Assembly (NCBI GenBank): GCA_905250125.1
Contig: CAJNOL010000293.1
Location: 62,001-126,000 of the forward strand
Direction: 5' to 3'
Origin: Rotaria sordida
Taxonomy: Eukaryota > Rotifera > Eurotatoria > Philodinida > Philodinidae
DNA length: 64,000 nucleotides
Made by a program: the position numbers and the translations under genes. Of this stretch, positions 47,768 through 60,183 are shown piece by piece; within the stretch, counting starts at the first letter, position 1; every line of letters starts with the position of its first letter. The notes under the pieces were generated by a model. It had not been told where the DNA came from. It saw nothing but the letters and a program-made list of their open reading frames with translations, and did not search any database.

Positions 47768-48521
47768 ATGGAATTCCGTCGAGCATTATCACATATAAAG
47801 CAAAGTTATCATAATATTCCAACAATTCTTCCAAAGACAATGGATCCTGAATTTATTGTAGTACTTTTTTTGTATTGAAGCTAGTGCTTTAGTTTTTAAT
47901 AGTATTCATGTAAAAGTTTCGAAAATTCACATTTATAATTTATATAACCAAAAACCAATTATTTGTAATGAATCACCACAAATTTATTTATGCTTTCTAA
48001 CAATTAATCATTGTATTTATGAACATAAACAATTACGTTTTCTTAAAATTATACATTTAATATTTATTGTAATAATTGTTGTATGTTATTTTAGTTTATT
48101 TATTATTATACTTCGTAAATGGGAAAATGTTCAAGTATAAAATGATTTAGGTATAACATGGTATGGTGCAATACAATTATTAGTCTTATTAACATTTGCA
48201 TTACATACACTTTTAATGGTTATTATTTATGCACGTGATTATATAAACATAAAACATTGTAATGAAGATAGTCGTTTAGTACGTGAAGAAAATCTTTTTA
48301 CTTATGTTATTCTTAGTATGCTTGAAATAGCTTATATTGATTTTGATATATTAAATCGACAAGTATCTATACATGCTCTACATCAAAATTTTGAATATCG
48401 AGCACGACAAGCTGGACATATAGCATCATCGGAAGACTTGACTCTTATTACAAAACAAAATTCAGCACCAGCAGAAAGTTTTGAAACTGTTGAACAAGAA
48501 TTTATAAGGGAGTTAATTTAA
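47768..48521 (+). pseudogene. Multi-pass membrane protein gene, apparently broken
   Basis: The start MEFRRALSHIKQSYHNIPT follows an acceptor (ATTTTAG, 47757). The frame shifts near 47863-47872 at a run of seven T. The sequence then continues with two or more membrane helices (IIHLIFIVIIVVCYFSLFII; AIQLLVLLTFALHTLLMVII). A TAA near 48137 (after WENVQV) interrupts, and the open frame resumes to a charged helical tail (NEDSRLVREENLFTYV, AESFETVEQEF). The order of helices followed by an acidic segment and a coiled tail weakly recalls TMEM192, but I would not name it. It looks like a young pseudogene. A sequencing error at the T run and an unrecognised intron near the stop are alternatives. Confidence 0.5.
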
Positions 48522-48866
48522 TTGTTAAGTTTTTTAATTTTTTTTTTAATCTACAATATTAATTTTTTAAATAAATGGTTATCAATAAGGAAATCATCAA
48601 TATGACAATAGAAAATAATAAGTCAATATTTGTATATTTTTTTTCTCGAACTTTAAATATAAAGACAAAAAGAAAATGATACTAATAGTACGATTTGTTA
48701 TATATGAAAATGATTTCTAGAATAGCATAGGAGAAAACAATTCTAATATACGATATTCTAATAATATTAACTAGACTGTTGCAGCAAAAAAAAAAAAATA
48801 ATTGAAAAAAAATCAAACTTGAATATTCCTACAAGGGAACCATCCAAGATGCCGCCTCACCTTTGA

Positions 48867-49055
48867 GATGAGACATCGTTCATTACGTGGAATCTGTTGA
48901 GACTAGAAGGATTGTCCACCTTGTGCTGTCCTTCCTGAGTTATAGCACGATAAGCAACTCAGTAAAACAGTCATAACTTTAAAAGAACAGCATATGAGAA
49001 GGAATCCTTCTAGTCACAACAGACTCTTTCTAATGAGCGATGTCTTAATAAGTCT
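48867..49055. repeat. Small foldback element
   Basis: GAGATGAGACATCGTTCATT...GAGACTAGAAGGATTG on the left pairs with AATCCTTCTAGTCACAACAG...AATGAGCGATGTCTTAA on the right. Arms are about 50 bp around an 80-bp centre. Non-coding. Confidence 0.7.
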
Positions 49056-49114
49056 TTTTAAAGTTTTCTTCAACATATTTCAGATGAGATTACTATTTGA
49101 AAAATATTAATCTA

Positions 49115-50118
49115 CTGATATTGGCCCCAGAAGTCAGTGCACTCGGATGTTTTTTGAATAACTTTCGATAAGAACAAGTTAGAGACCTGCAATTTTCAGC
49201 AATCGATAGAAGATTATAGGGAACACATTTTTATATGAAAACCAAGGTTTTCATAATTAGGCATAATAGAAGTGATTGTTGAATGACTAAATTAATAGAC
49301 TCGTTATTTGGTAAAATCTCAGCAGAACAAGCTGGAACTTTCAGTATATATAGTCCCACTGTAGTCCAATCTTTCCTAAAAATATCAACGATAAATCTTA
49401 TAGTGGCGAGGAATGGTGTGCCAATCATCATCTGGCCTTATGTAAAGCTCTCATTCACTCAATATATTAGAAAATGATCTCAACTTTTGATTGAATAAAT
49501 ACCATAATCTAGACTTCATATCTATGCAATTATATCATAGTTTGATTATATGAACGAGAAAAGATGGTGGAAACATTACTAAGTTCTGCATTTCTCTTGA
49601 TAAAGTTGGGAAGATCTATTTTAAAATACTTACTGTATGAAAATCATTTCTTCGTTGAATTTTGGCTGTTTCCGTACATTTTTACGACCAAACTACGGTG
49701 TTATTGCATAGATATGAAGTCTAGATTATGGTATTTATTTAGCTAAAAGTTGAGGTCATTTTCTAATATATTGAATGAATGAGAGCTTTACATAAGGTCA
49801 GATGATGATTGGCACACTATTCCTCGTCATTATAAGATTTATCGTTGATATTTTTAGGAAAGATTGGACTACAGTGGGACTATATATGCTGAAAGTTTCA
49901 GCTTGTTCTGCTGAGATTTTACCAAATAACGAGTCTATTATTTTAGTCATCCAACAATCACTTCTATTATGCCTAATTATTTAAACCTTGGTTTTTATTT
50001 AAAAATGTGTTCCCTATAATCTTCTATCGATTATTGAAAACCGCAGATCTCTAACTTGTTCTTATCGAAAGTTATTCAAAAAACATCCGAGTGCACTGAC
50101 TTCTGGGGTCGATATTAG
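49115..50118. repeat. 1-kb foldback element with arms of about 430 bp
   Basis: The left arm (49115 to about 49545) and the right arm (about 49690-50118) are reverse complements with few mismatches. Outer ends read CTGATATTGGCCCCAGAAGT and, on the right, ACTTCTGGGGTCGATATTAG. Inner ends share CATAATCTAGACTTCATATC. A TA flanks the left end, and a TA occurs 2 bp beyond the right end, so a TA target duplication is possible but not proven. The similar open frames on opposite strands (49231-49431 and 49802-49984) are mirror copies of the same arm, not genes. Confidence 0.9.
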
Positions 50119-51835
50119 TTTAGATAAAAGAACTCATTGTTGATTGCTGAAAAGATAGTTTTATATACTTTTATAAAACTGATATTGCAATGATTGATAA
50201 TCCTTTGAAAGATTTGGCCTTCATATTTCATCATATCTAATATGTAGTACCCTTCAACAAACGTAAATAATTCAGATTTGACTTTTACTAAAGTTATGAT
50301 TAATGAATTATAACGAAACTATATCTGAATTCTTCGAATTGATATCTAACATAAAATAGAATTGAAAATTAATAGATTACTTTTAGAAATAGTCGATTTT
50401 ATGAACATTCAATGAAGAAAATCGTTTCTACATACAATATTACAGTTAAACAGAATCTTCTGTCATCGATGACAAGTATTACTGAAATGCTTTCAATGGT
50501 TACAACTACGTCAAGAAATCTCAATACCAAATATATTTAATACTTGACTTGAGGAATGTATAAATTATAGTTAACATCTCAGAGACACATTTTGAAAAGT
50601 TTCTATTATTAATTGTTCAAAACTGAATTAAAACGAAATTTACTTGAAGATTCTTTTTCTGATAAACACATAGATAATATCTAGGATAATAACGAGATAT
50701 GTTAATCAACGTTTTTTCTTATCATCAACAACACTTTGATATGTGGTGTTGTTCTAAAATAAGGATGATACATGAAAGGATACATGCAGAACACATTACT
50801 AGTATACTTTTTCTGAATCTTAGTATACGATAATTTATTCTCAACTACTTGAAGAAAAATAATTTTTTTGTAAAAAACAAAAAAAAATAATCTTTCTTTG
50901 TTGTTTTATTTATATTTATTCTTGATTAAGATAGCTAGTGTCTGCGTTCTCAGTCTTTTCATTCAATAGAAAAAATAACAATTGGAATTCAAAAAAACTT
51001 AGAAACTGTTATTAATTAATTTACTGCCTCAACAATTTCCATTGTTATATGGATTGATCCATTAATTTTTGAAACTGAAGTCATCTTGTATCTCAAACAA
51101 ATACTATTACATCGAACGACACACAACAACCAAAATGCATTTAGAATGATTATAATCGCACACTTTTTCCGTTCATATTTTATTTCATCTCAATGATATT
51201 AGTGGACTAATGTTTTTCTTTCTCGTTTCTTAATTATTTTTTTCCTCTTACACGTTGAGTAACCACTTGATAGGCATTGTCGTTTACATATGAATAAACG
51301 GTCAAATCAGCAGTGAACTTCTTTTCCAACAAAAAAAAGAAAAAATTATCCTCTCCAATCTTATATAAAGTCATCGTTCTTAATGTTTTCAACCATTATT
51401 CTTTTCATTCATCAATGTAGTGAATTAATTCTATGTTTAGTTGAATTATTTTTTTCTCCTCCTAATGCGACAGTAATTCAACTATATCGTGAAATAAATA
51501 ATTCAATTGATGAACATTCAATTCTTGTTTCTTTTTTTTCATACATGAATCATTTTTACATTTGAACAGAAAGACTTATTCATTATGTAAATCAAAGAAC
51601 TTTCTTTTCCATCAGTCTGTTGGGCGACTTCATATCCGATACAGAGAAACTCTCCTGATTGAAACGCAAACTATACCGCAAAGGTCTTTTATTTACAATA
51701 CATGTTCACCATTATCTCTTCAAAACAACAGAGTTTATCTAAACTCAGGTATGTGTATCTGTTCACATAATAATAAAAGAAAAATACTGTTTTCTCTTTC
51801 TAACTTTTATTTTGTTTGAATAGAACAAAAATCAA
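50119..51835. other. Gene-poor spacer
   Basis: AT-rich DNA with no convincing exon. A 60-codon frame at 51383-51565 has a little protein character (QCSELILCLVELFF) but no recognisable family or splice context. Confidence 0.4.
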
Positions 51836-52316
51836 TTACATTTTCTTTTTCACACTTTCTAGGTTATTTCTATATAATTGAATATCTGGATGATTTACAG
51901 GTAGGGAGTTTTCTATTATATTAGAAGTCCGTTCAAAAAATGAGAGTGCTTTCGAATAGTCATCTATATTGAAATACTTCAAATCAATGTTGTTGTAAGA
52001 TTGAGCCACATGAGGATGATTTGAAGGAAGAATATTTTGGTAGATTTCCAGTCCTTTTTGATAATACGAAAGTACATTCAAATAGTCACTCATCATGAAA
52101 TGCACCAAACCGATGTTATTATAAGAATGAGCCAAAGTGGAATCCGTTGGAAAGATAATCTTCTTAATGATTTCAATGGATTGTTCATAATCAGCAATGG
52201 TATCTTCATATTCACCTCGACTACACTTGACACTGCCAAGGATATAATAGATACCTACTATTTCCTGATCGTTTGTTGTACTGTCAATATCTTTGGGAAG
52301 AAAACGTTTTATAATA
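51836..52316 (-). pseudogene. Truncated kinesin-light-chain-type TPR gene
   Basis: An open frame of about 160 codons on the minus strand lacks an upstream ATG (it opens after a TGA near 52317). It contains three or so 42-residue TPR units of the kinesin light chain type. Examples are STLAHSYNNIGLVHFMMSDY, YQKGLEIYQNILPSNHPHVA and YSKALSFFERT, then a terminal LPVNHPDIQLYRNNLESVKK. The repeat wording and the VKKK end are those of the large bdelloid families in which such TPRs follow other domains. Only the 3' part is present here, and no upstream exon was found, so it is probably a gene fragment. Confidence 0.6.
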
Positions 52317-54349
52317 AATCATAGAAATGATTATTCTTTTTTTATGAGATGTCAGTTTTCGAAATTTCACACCGCATTTCGCATTGGAGTACCATCTAGT
52401 TTTTATCCAATCTATTTTTCAAAAAAATAATCAACTGACTGATTTAAAATCGATATTGTAGTGAATCGAGACAATTTTGAAATTTTTCAATGTACATCAG
52501 AAAGTTTCAACTATTCCTTTTATATGATCATTAAGTAGGTTTACGATTCCTTATTAAAACGTAACGATTTCACATTTCACAAATCATAACTTATTCAATT
52601 ATGATTGCACTTTTATTTGATTTTCATGATGAACTTTAGCCAATAACCACTAGTATTCGTATTATTATTATATTAATAAGATGTATGACATTTTTTCTAA
52701 TTGCTATAACCATAAATGACAAAATTGAGTTATTCCAAAAAAAAAAATATTAATCAAAGATGTTCAAGTTCAATATGAAGGATAACACATACTTATTATG
52801 CAGCGATAATGATTAATACTTTTGCTACTGATTTTTATAGCTTTTTTTTTTGTCTAACAATATTTTCTATTACTTTATTTCAAATTATCGGCATTAGATG
52901 TTCAACAGTCATTTTCTTTAATTTTTGCTTGTTATGCTTATATTTGATCTTATTCTTTGAATTTCTATTTTTATTATTTATCATCGAAATTATTTCAAAA
53001 AGTGTTTTATCAATTTATTTTCTTTTTTTGACAATCAACCATAATAACTAATTGAGATATGAATAGCATTATTTTATTTATCAACAAAAAGAGATAATTA
53101 TGCAAATAATTGTACACGAAACAAACACTTTTAAAATTAACGGTTATGAAACATGCGTACAAAATGATTGTTTTTTTTCTCCTGATTGACTCAAAACAAA
53201 ATAGTTTTTGTCAAAGTACAACTGTTATTATTAATATTTATCATGACGATAATTGACTTTTGTACAAAAACATGACAGAAAATATTGATGAAATAATACG
53301 AAGAACTTCGTTTTTCTTCTAAGAAAGAAATTATTGAATAAATTAGAAAAAAATTATCCAAATATATTATTTATGAATCTTTAATAGATATAACTGATGA
53401 ATATTACTATATTCTATATGCAATTATATTCTAAAATAATTATTTCTTTGAAGACTAAATTTTTTTCAATTTTTACGTTGAAATGATTTAGAAAAAAGAA
53501 TTTTTTTTTTTTGATTAATTAGTTAATTATAATTTCTTTGAAGCTAAATAATTAGTTTCATTAGTAATTTTCGTTTAAAATTAAGTTCACTGAGTTCAAC
53601 TGATTAATAAACATGTAAAATATTATTGTTATCTATCTCAATGAATCCAAGCGGAAATAAGAAGATTAAGTGCATATTTATTAATAGAATTTATAGATTT
53701 ACGAACTGCTTCTATTAACCTATGTTGTTTTTTTTTCTAACTGTAATTAGAAATTTTATAATAGATATTCTATTACGTGGGCTTTTTTTTCTTTTCTTTA
53801 TTATCAATGAAATAAGATTCTATTGCATTGAGCTACATTAGCTTCATTCTTGCTTTGAAATGAAACAGAAACTAAATGTTTCCCGCAATGAACTAAAAAC
53901 TTGTGATTTAATCAATGATTTATTGAAGAAAAACATGAGACTTTCACAAGTGTTAAGGATAATTTCCTAATTTTTCATTTAGACTAGTAAGAACATAAAA
54001 TCATGTTAATAAGTCCGAGATCTAGGTTTTTTTTTGGATGTCAAAAACAGCGTCTGAACTTGATTCTTCATGCAGTTCAATTTCATATTTTGATGAAAGC
54101 TGAGTTAATTGAAACTATAAGAAAGTATATTATTACATTAGGTTGTAGAGCGAAGCTTGCTCTGCAAAATATGCAATTTGCTTCTTTTTTTAGACAAATG
54201 ATGAAAACCTATTACATTCTAAATACTGAAATTCGAAAGAAGTTTTTTCTTTTGAAAAATATTGTCTCACGTAAAGAATAACTGTTCGAAATATGTCTAT
54301 AGACTTTGATACTTTTGAGTTTAATGTATGATTTGGTAGAGAATCCAAA
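52317..54349. other. Gene-poor spacer
   Basis: Two kilobases of AT-rich sequence with T and A runs. The frame at 52809-53051 is Phe/Leu/Ile from T-rich DNA, and the one at 54003-54281 has no family resemblance or splice context. Nothing supported. Confidence 0.4.
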
Positions 54350-54444
54350 CTATTGTAAAATTTCATTCAGAGAAGTTATGAATAACAGAGGAAAACATAT
54401 TTTTCTTAGTTCAAACAAGGTTTCAGATTTATTTAAATAGTTAC

Positions 54445-54562
54445 TCACAGATAACCAACCGGAAACTAATAATAAATTATGAGCATACATTTTTGAAAGA
54501 GTATCATATTCTGATTCTAATTGAGTTATTTTGAGCTTCTTCGATGACATCTCAATGTCCAA
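54445..54562 (-). pseudogene. Possible orphan first exon
   Basis: ATG at 54562 opens a frame with MSSKKLKITQLESEYDTLSK (a short charged helix) and then NLLLVSGWLS, directly followed by a good donor GTGAGTAACT. I find no matching downstream exon between 54000 and 54440, so it may be a stranded exon or a chance frame. Confidence 0.25.
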
Positions 54563-54834
54563 AAAAAAATGAACAAATATGTTTATCCATATAGGTTAAG
54601 AATTAATTTTAATAATTTTATTGTTTACTAAAGTAATTATCAAAGAACGATATTTTGTCAATGAGATTTAATTACATGATAATCTACAATTATATTTTCA
54701 ATCATAATCATTCTACCAATTAATCAATCAATTTATCTATTGATTGTTTTGGTTTTTGATATCCTACACAATTAATCTTCGAAATTAAGTTATGTTTATT
54801 AACAACTCAAATTATTTTGATTAATACCAATTTT

Positions 54835-55170
54835 CTTTACGAACTAATCAACAAGTATTGAATTGCCTTATGAGCTTTGTTCAAATCTATAAATTATTTC
54901 TTTTGTTACGATAGAATTTTCTTCACAGATACTCGTGTAGGATCTAATGAATGATCAATAATATTCAATAAATATTTTTGATATTTAATAAAAGTTGTTT
55001 GAATAGAATATTCTATCACTTCTTGTTTAGTTTTAAAATGATTATAAAAATCTTATGTAACAAATGGTATTTAATTTTATTCGAGATAAGAAAAATCAAC
55101 ACGAAATCTTTCTTGATATCAAGTACTTAATCAAATCGGATCAACAGCAACTAAAATATTATTTCAACTA
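54835..55170 (-). pseudogene. Decayed coding remnant, unknown family
   Basis: In one minus-strand frame a protein-like stretch (FYNHFKTKQEVIEYSIQTTF, then KYQKYLLNIIDHSLDPTRVS) is preceded and followed by stops. It continues in the same frame as FIDLNKAHKAIQYLL. The amphipathic helices and codon use look like host coding sequence rather than noise, but several stops show it is dead. I cannot name the parent gene. Confidence 0.35.
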
Positions 55171-55404
55171 TGTATTATAGTATTATGCTAAATAACTATT
55201 ATTTTTTTTCTGATCATTAATACAGACCTCATAGTAATACTACTTTCCTGATTATGTTTTGATATGTTGCGTTCTGTCATTATAAGACGCTACGTAAATG
55301 ATTATGACGCATTGTGTGTATTATATTTAATCTAACCTCAAGGTTTTTATTAAAATAACTGTAACATATTGTTCACTAACGAGGAAAAGTCTCCAACTGA
55401 TTCA

Positions 55405-55715
55405 CATCGTTATATACAGAAAAGTTGAATAACAAAATTTCGATCTGAAATTTTGCTCATATATAGTTCTTGTGGTTATTGGAACACTCGAAAAGTTTCA
55501 TAGGAAAAAAAAATGTCTTCTTTTGGAAATATTGATCTTTAAAAAACTGATCTCACAATCAGTAAATTCCTGAAAGATTAACTTTTTTTCTAAATTGAAC
55601 ATTTCGACAAGGAGACATTTTGTTACACTGAAAGTCTTCCAACGATCACAAGAACTATATATAATCAAAATTTCAGATTGCAATTTCGTTGTTCAATTTT
55701 TCTGTACATCCCTTG
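55405..55715. repeat. Foldback element
   Basis: ACAGAAAAGTTGAATAACAA...ATATATAGTTCTTGTG (55414-55475) pairs with CACAAGAACTATATATAATC...GTTCAATTTTTCTGTAC (55638-55706). Arms are about 85 bp and diverged by perhaps 15-20%; the centre is about 125 bp. Non-coding. Confidence 0.75.
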
Positions 55716-58700
55716 TGCTAAGCGGAAAAATCAGTCAAATGGTGATAACCTTCGAAGTAAAGTCTTATTAGCCAAAATCCTCTTAAGATTTTTCTTAGAA
55801 TAGTATGGCTCAGTTGGGAACATCTTCCCTCGTAAGAGAGAAAACTATTAGTGTTCGTATTACATTGCTTTCAATTATTTATTTTTTCATAGTCAACTTT
55901 AAGTAGTTTTCATTGTTTTGAATGAAACTTTTCAAAAATTATCATGAAATTCTATATAAATTTATTTATATTGTTCAACAAATATTGTCTCTTGTATTTT
56001 TCGAATAAAACATAACTTTAGCAAACTACTGAGTGCAACTTTAAAAATCTTTTTATTTTATCTATATAGATTGTTAAGTTTTAAGCTCTGTCCTTATAAA
56101 ATAATCATGAAAAACTTCTCGAGAAAAAAAAAATAACAATTTTGAAAATTACATTCAATAATTTACTAAAACTATTTTTAAGTTTTAGAAATAAAAGACA
56201 TAATATTTTGCTAAGAAAAATAGATAAAATTCACAAAAATTTAAAAAATTTTGATTTAAACCAATACAAATACTATAAGATATCGACGAAAAGTGGAAAG
56301 CGTGCAGCTAATGCGTGCACTCAAATGTAATATATCATTCATTATATTTACTATTAATAAACTTCAACGTATTGACACTAGGGAATAAATATGACGTGAG
56401 TAATTATTAAAGAAGTAAGTGTCATAAAATTTATCATTATTCAATGGAGATTTTATCTTGTACAGAAATAAGAAAATAAGTTGTACAATATCTTGATTTT
56501 TCCTATGAGAATATTCTGCTTACTTCCCTAATTTCAATATAAAGATTGCTGTAATCTCTGTCAATATATGAAATAATTCTAATCTAAATAAACTAACACG
56601 AAAATCTATCTTAGATATATTAGTTATTGATGTAACATTTGTACCATAAATGATTGTTTCATATTCAGCCATATGGAAAATTACTTCAGCACATTGATAA
56701 ACTAGATTATTATCTTTTTTTTTACTTCTGTTATGTCATAAACTTGTTTAATCAAATAATTTCTTTTTTATCATTAATAAATAATCTATTAAATAATGTT
56801 TTACACTATGTGTTGAATGAAAATTTTCAATTTTGATAGAAATTTTGATGATTTTTATTTGAAAACTATAGTTTTGTTTTATTCTATATTAATTATTAAC
56901 GAATTGATGGCGAAGCTTGTTTTGAATATTTTTCATCAAATCATAATAAAGATTTTTGATAAGATTTTTTTAATGATTTAAATCGTGATCTAGAAATATG
57001 TATCGCTAAGATTAATAACGATAGAAGAATTATAAAGATAAACATTTTTAATCATGCACATCAATATCTTATATTTCAATTGAAGTCTACTGAGTATAGC
57101 GCGTGACAAAGCAAATATATATGGATGAATGATGAATGACATGATCTTATATTTAAAAGTGAAATGAAAGAAAAAAAGAATAAGAAAAAGAAAATCATGA
57201 TAATATTGAAAAATTTAAATTTTATATGTGATTTTTGTTTTGTTTTGAATTGAACATTGTAATATGCATTATATTATAACGAAATAAATTTTTTTATTAA
57301 TTGATAATTTAATAAACTGATAGATTTTAGATTGATTACAATGAATTTTTTTGTTTCAAAGAATAAGTGAATATTTGTTTGAATGGTTGAAGAAACAAAT
57401 CTAATAATAAGATCTATGAGCTAAAAAAGGAAATACACTTTTTTCTTTCTTGACGATTAAAATGATCTTGTCTTTGTATTTATAATACAATTTATATTTC
57501 ATCGATATCGTATGGTGTTTTTTTTGTTTCTATATAACTCAACTGTACTTTGGTATTGTTACTCTATGTCTATATATCAGCCTGAAGCATGACAAAGAGA
57601 CATCTTCTTTCAAATGCCTTGTACTATTAACAGTTATTTGATGAAGCACGTAATATGACACTAAGAGCGCGAAGCAATTGGTTGATTGCTCTATTCGATA
57701 GAGAAAGAAAGAGAGTGCAAGAGAGAGACATGTTTCTTATGATGACGTTGCTATTTTCTGTTTTACTACTATGTCTCTATCATCGTGCTTGCTTTTCTCA
57801 TTATTAGACTTTTCTTTTTTTATTAATATAAAACCTTTAACACAGCTGTCTATAATTAGCTTATTTACATCTGACAATAAGAGAAAGAAATATACAACTA
57901 AGAAATCTTATTCATAATTTGTCCACAATTTTGAAAGATTATTTGTATCGTAAGTGTATCAAAATCTCATTTGATTACTTAGTTATTTTATAATTAAAAT
58001 AATGAAAAAAAAAGAATAAATCTATGTTTCTTGTTCGATATGATATGACTATCTATTTTTATATTATTTTCTTCGCTATATGCATGTGACATTCTAAACG
58101 ATAGAATAATCAACATTGAACAATAAGTAATAAATTACCTGATCATTAAAATCAACTTTACATACCAATCTCTATTTGCTATATAATATCTCTTGAGGAC
58201 AGTAGCACAGAAAAAAACAAAAGACAAAGAAGTAAAGAACTTATATAATATAATTGTCTAAGTAGTAATTAGTCAAAAGATTTTTACCTATGATTATTCT
58301 CTTTAAATTTAGATGGAACGAGAAATCAAAGTATATTTGTAATTCGTCTCATCGTTATTCTATATAGATTTCAATTGTTTGTATCTCTATGTTCGATTTT
58401 CTCATCGTCTTTCTTCGTCAAATTATTAGTAGTTGGATTGTTGCATGCACGACGAGAGAAATTTCATGCTCCATCACAATTCTCTATATTTTTAGAAGAG
58501 CATCAATCAGATGAATTTGAGAAGAGAACAACATAAGATGGATATGATGGATATTGTAAGTTACAGAGTATACACAGTGTAAAACGAGAAATTATGTATT
58601 TTAAGTATAGAAAAATTACCACGTCTTTTGCATTTGTCAATTGTCTATCAATACTAGACATATTTAGTTTGAAAAATGAGAGCAAGTCCTTTTTGACATT

Positions 58701-59933
58701 AACATTGACATACAATGTTTTCTATGGTTTAATCTGTTGTTTACGACAATGGATAAATGAAGCTTGACACAATTGCGCGCTCGTATATATTTATCTATTG
58801 TAACATAAGTACGCTTCAATTCGCTAAACAAAACTTCTTCTTTTTTTGTATATTGTTGAGAGATAGTGATGAAATTGAGCGCACATCCGATATAAAATGG
58901 TTTCAAACAATATTTGAATATTTTTCTATCATCAATAGATCTTTTTCTCTTGATTTTTTTTCCCTAAAAGCTTTGACAAGAAACATAATTATTCATTAGT
59001 TCGTGGTATAATAGCATATAATCGATCATGTCTTTTTTGTTTTAATTGTTACAAATCTTTGATCTCACTTCTATTGTTAATATTGGATTAGGTAAAAAGA
59101 TCATAACTATTATCTATTCTGTTCATATGATGATATAGTATAGATTTAAACCTGCATTTTTTGTTTTTTATATTGACTAGATAATTCAATATTCTCATCA
59201 TAATCGATAACATTGTAGTGTAAAAGAATATGTGATTGGATTTTTATCGATATGTTTGTATGTAATTTACATTGCTTTTAGAGTTCGACATTCATTTGTT
59301 CGAGCTTGTTTCCCATTATTTTTCTATTTTTTTTCTTATATATTGGTATCTATTATTATTCATTCGAAGCTACAAAATATATATATGTATATATATATAT
59401 ATTAATAGGTTTTGGAATTTCTCAGCATATATATATGCTGCTATCGTTGTAACCATATGAGTCTAACGCCTGTCACAAACAGTTGGTAACTATATAATAG
59501 AAAAAAGACATTTAGAAAATGTGTTTCTATTAAAATACTCAATTTTTCTTATTTACTGTTACATATTTTTATTCTTTTTTGTCATGCGTTCGTTTTTTTT
59601 CTGTATATTTTGCACGAAGATAAGTAATTAAATCTCGCTACAATCAAAAAAAAAAGTCTCGATGGATAAGAACGAGAACAGAAATAGAAAAAACAAATCC
59701 ATTTTTAAATTACAATTACAATTCTTAATTCAAGATTATTTATTGGTATTAATTATTATAAGAGAGTTATTTAACTATCGAATTTCTTGCTTTTCTATCA
59801 ATTATTCGATTAAAATTGTATTAGTTTCAAACGATATTTTCAACTTGTTGAATATAAACAATTATATTTTGTTTTGTTTTTTTTTTGTATATACATATAT
59901 ATATGGGTATGTTTAATCATAGAGTACTTCAAC
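55716..59933. other. Gene desert
   Basis: About 4.2 kb of very AT-rich DNA. A (GA)-rich patch near 57700-57735 and short TA runs are the only local patterns. Frames here are short and lack protein character. Confidence 0.45.
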
Positions 59934-60183
59934 TTGTTTTCTTTCTATTATCAGTTAAAAAACCTAACTATATTTAGGCTAAATTATCATTCTTATCGCT
60001 AAACTACTAAATTTAAAATATTAGCTGCTGACAGCTGTCTTATATGAAATTACTAAAATCGTAATAATTTCATATAAGACAGCTATCAGCAGCTAATATT
60101 TTAAATTTAGTAGTTTAGCGATAAGAATGATAATTTAGCCAAAATATGGTTAGATTTTTTAACTGATAATAGAAAGAAAACAA
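59934..60183. repeat. Near-perfect 250-bp palindrome
   Basis: Two arms of about 118 bp, starting TTGTTTTCTTTCTATTATCA and ending with its reverse complement, surround a loop of about 10 bp (CTAAAATCGT). I count only a handful of mismatches along the arms, for example CTGACAGCTGTC against GACAGCTATCAG and a few bases near TATATTTAGG. It has no coding capacity. It could be a recent foldback insertion, a hairpin-derived duplication, or an assembly fold-over. Confidence 0.9.

Noticed and set aside
49231-49984. Two similar frames on opposite strands (MMIGTPFLATIRFIVDIFRK and MMIGTLFLVIIRFIVDIFRK)
   Set aside because: At first sight a duplicated gene, but they are the two mirror arms of one foldback element, with no transposase or other family signature.
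54003-54281. 92-codon plus-strand frame
   Set aside because: Some protein-like patches, but no family match, no supporting splice sites and no start context.
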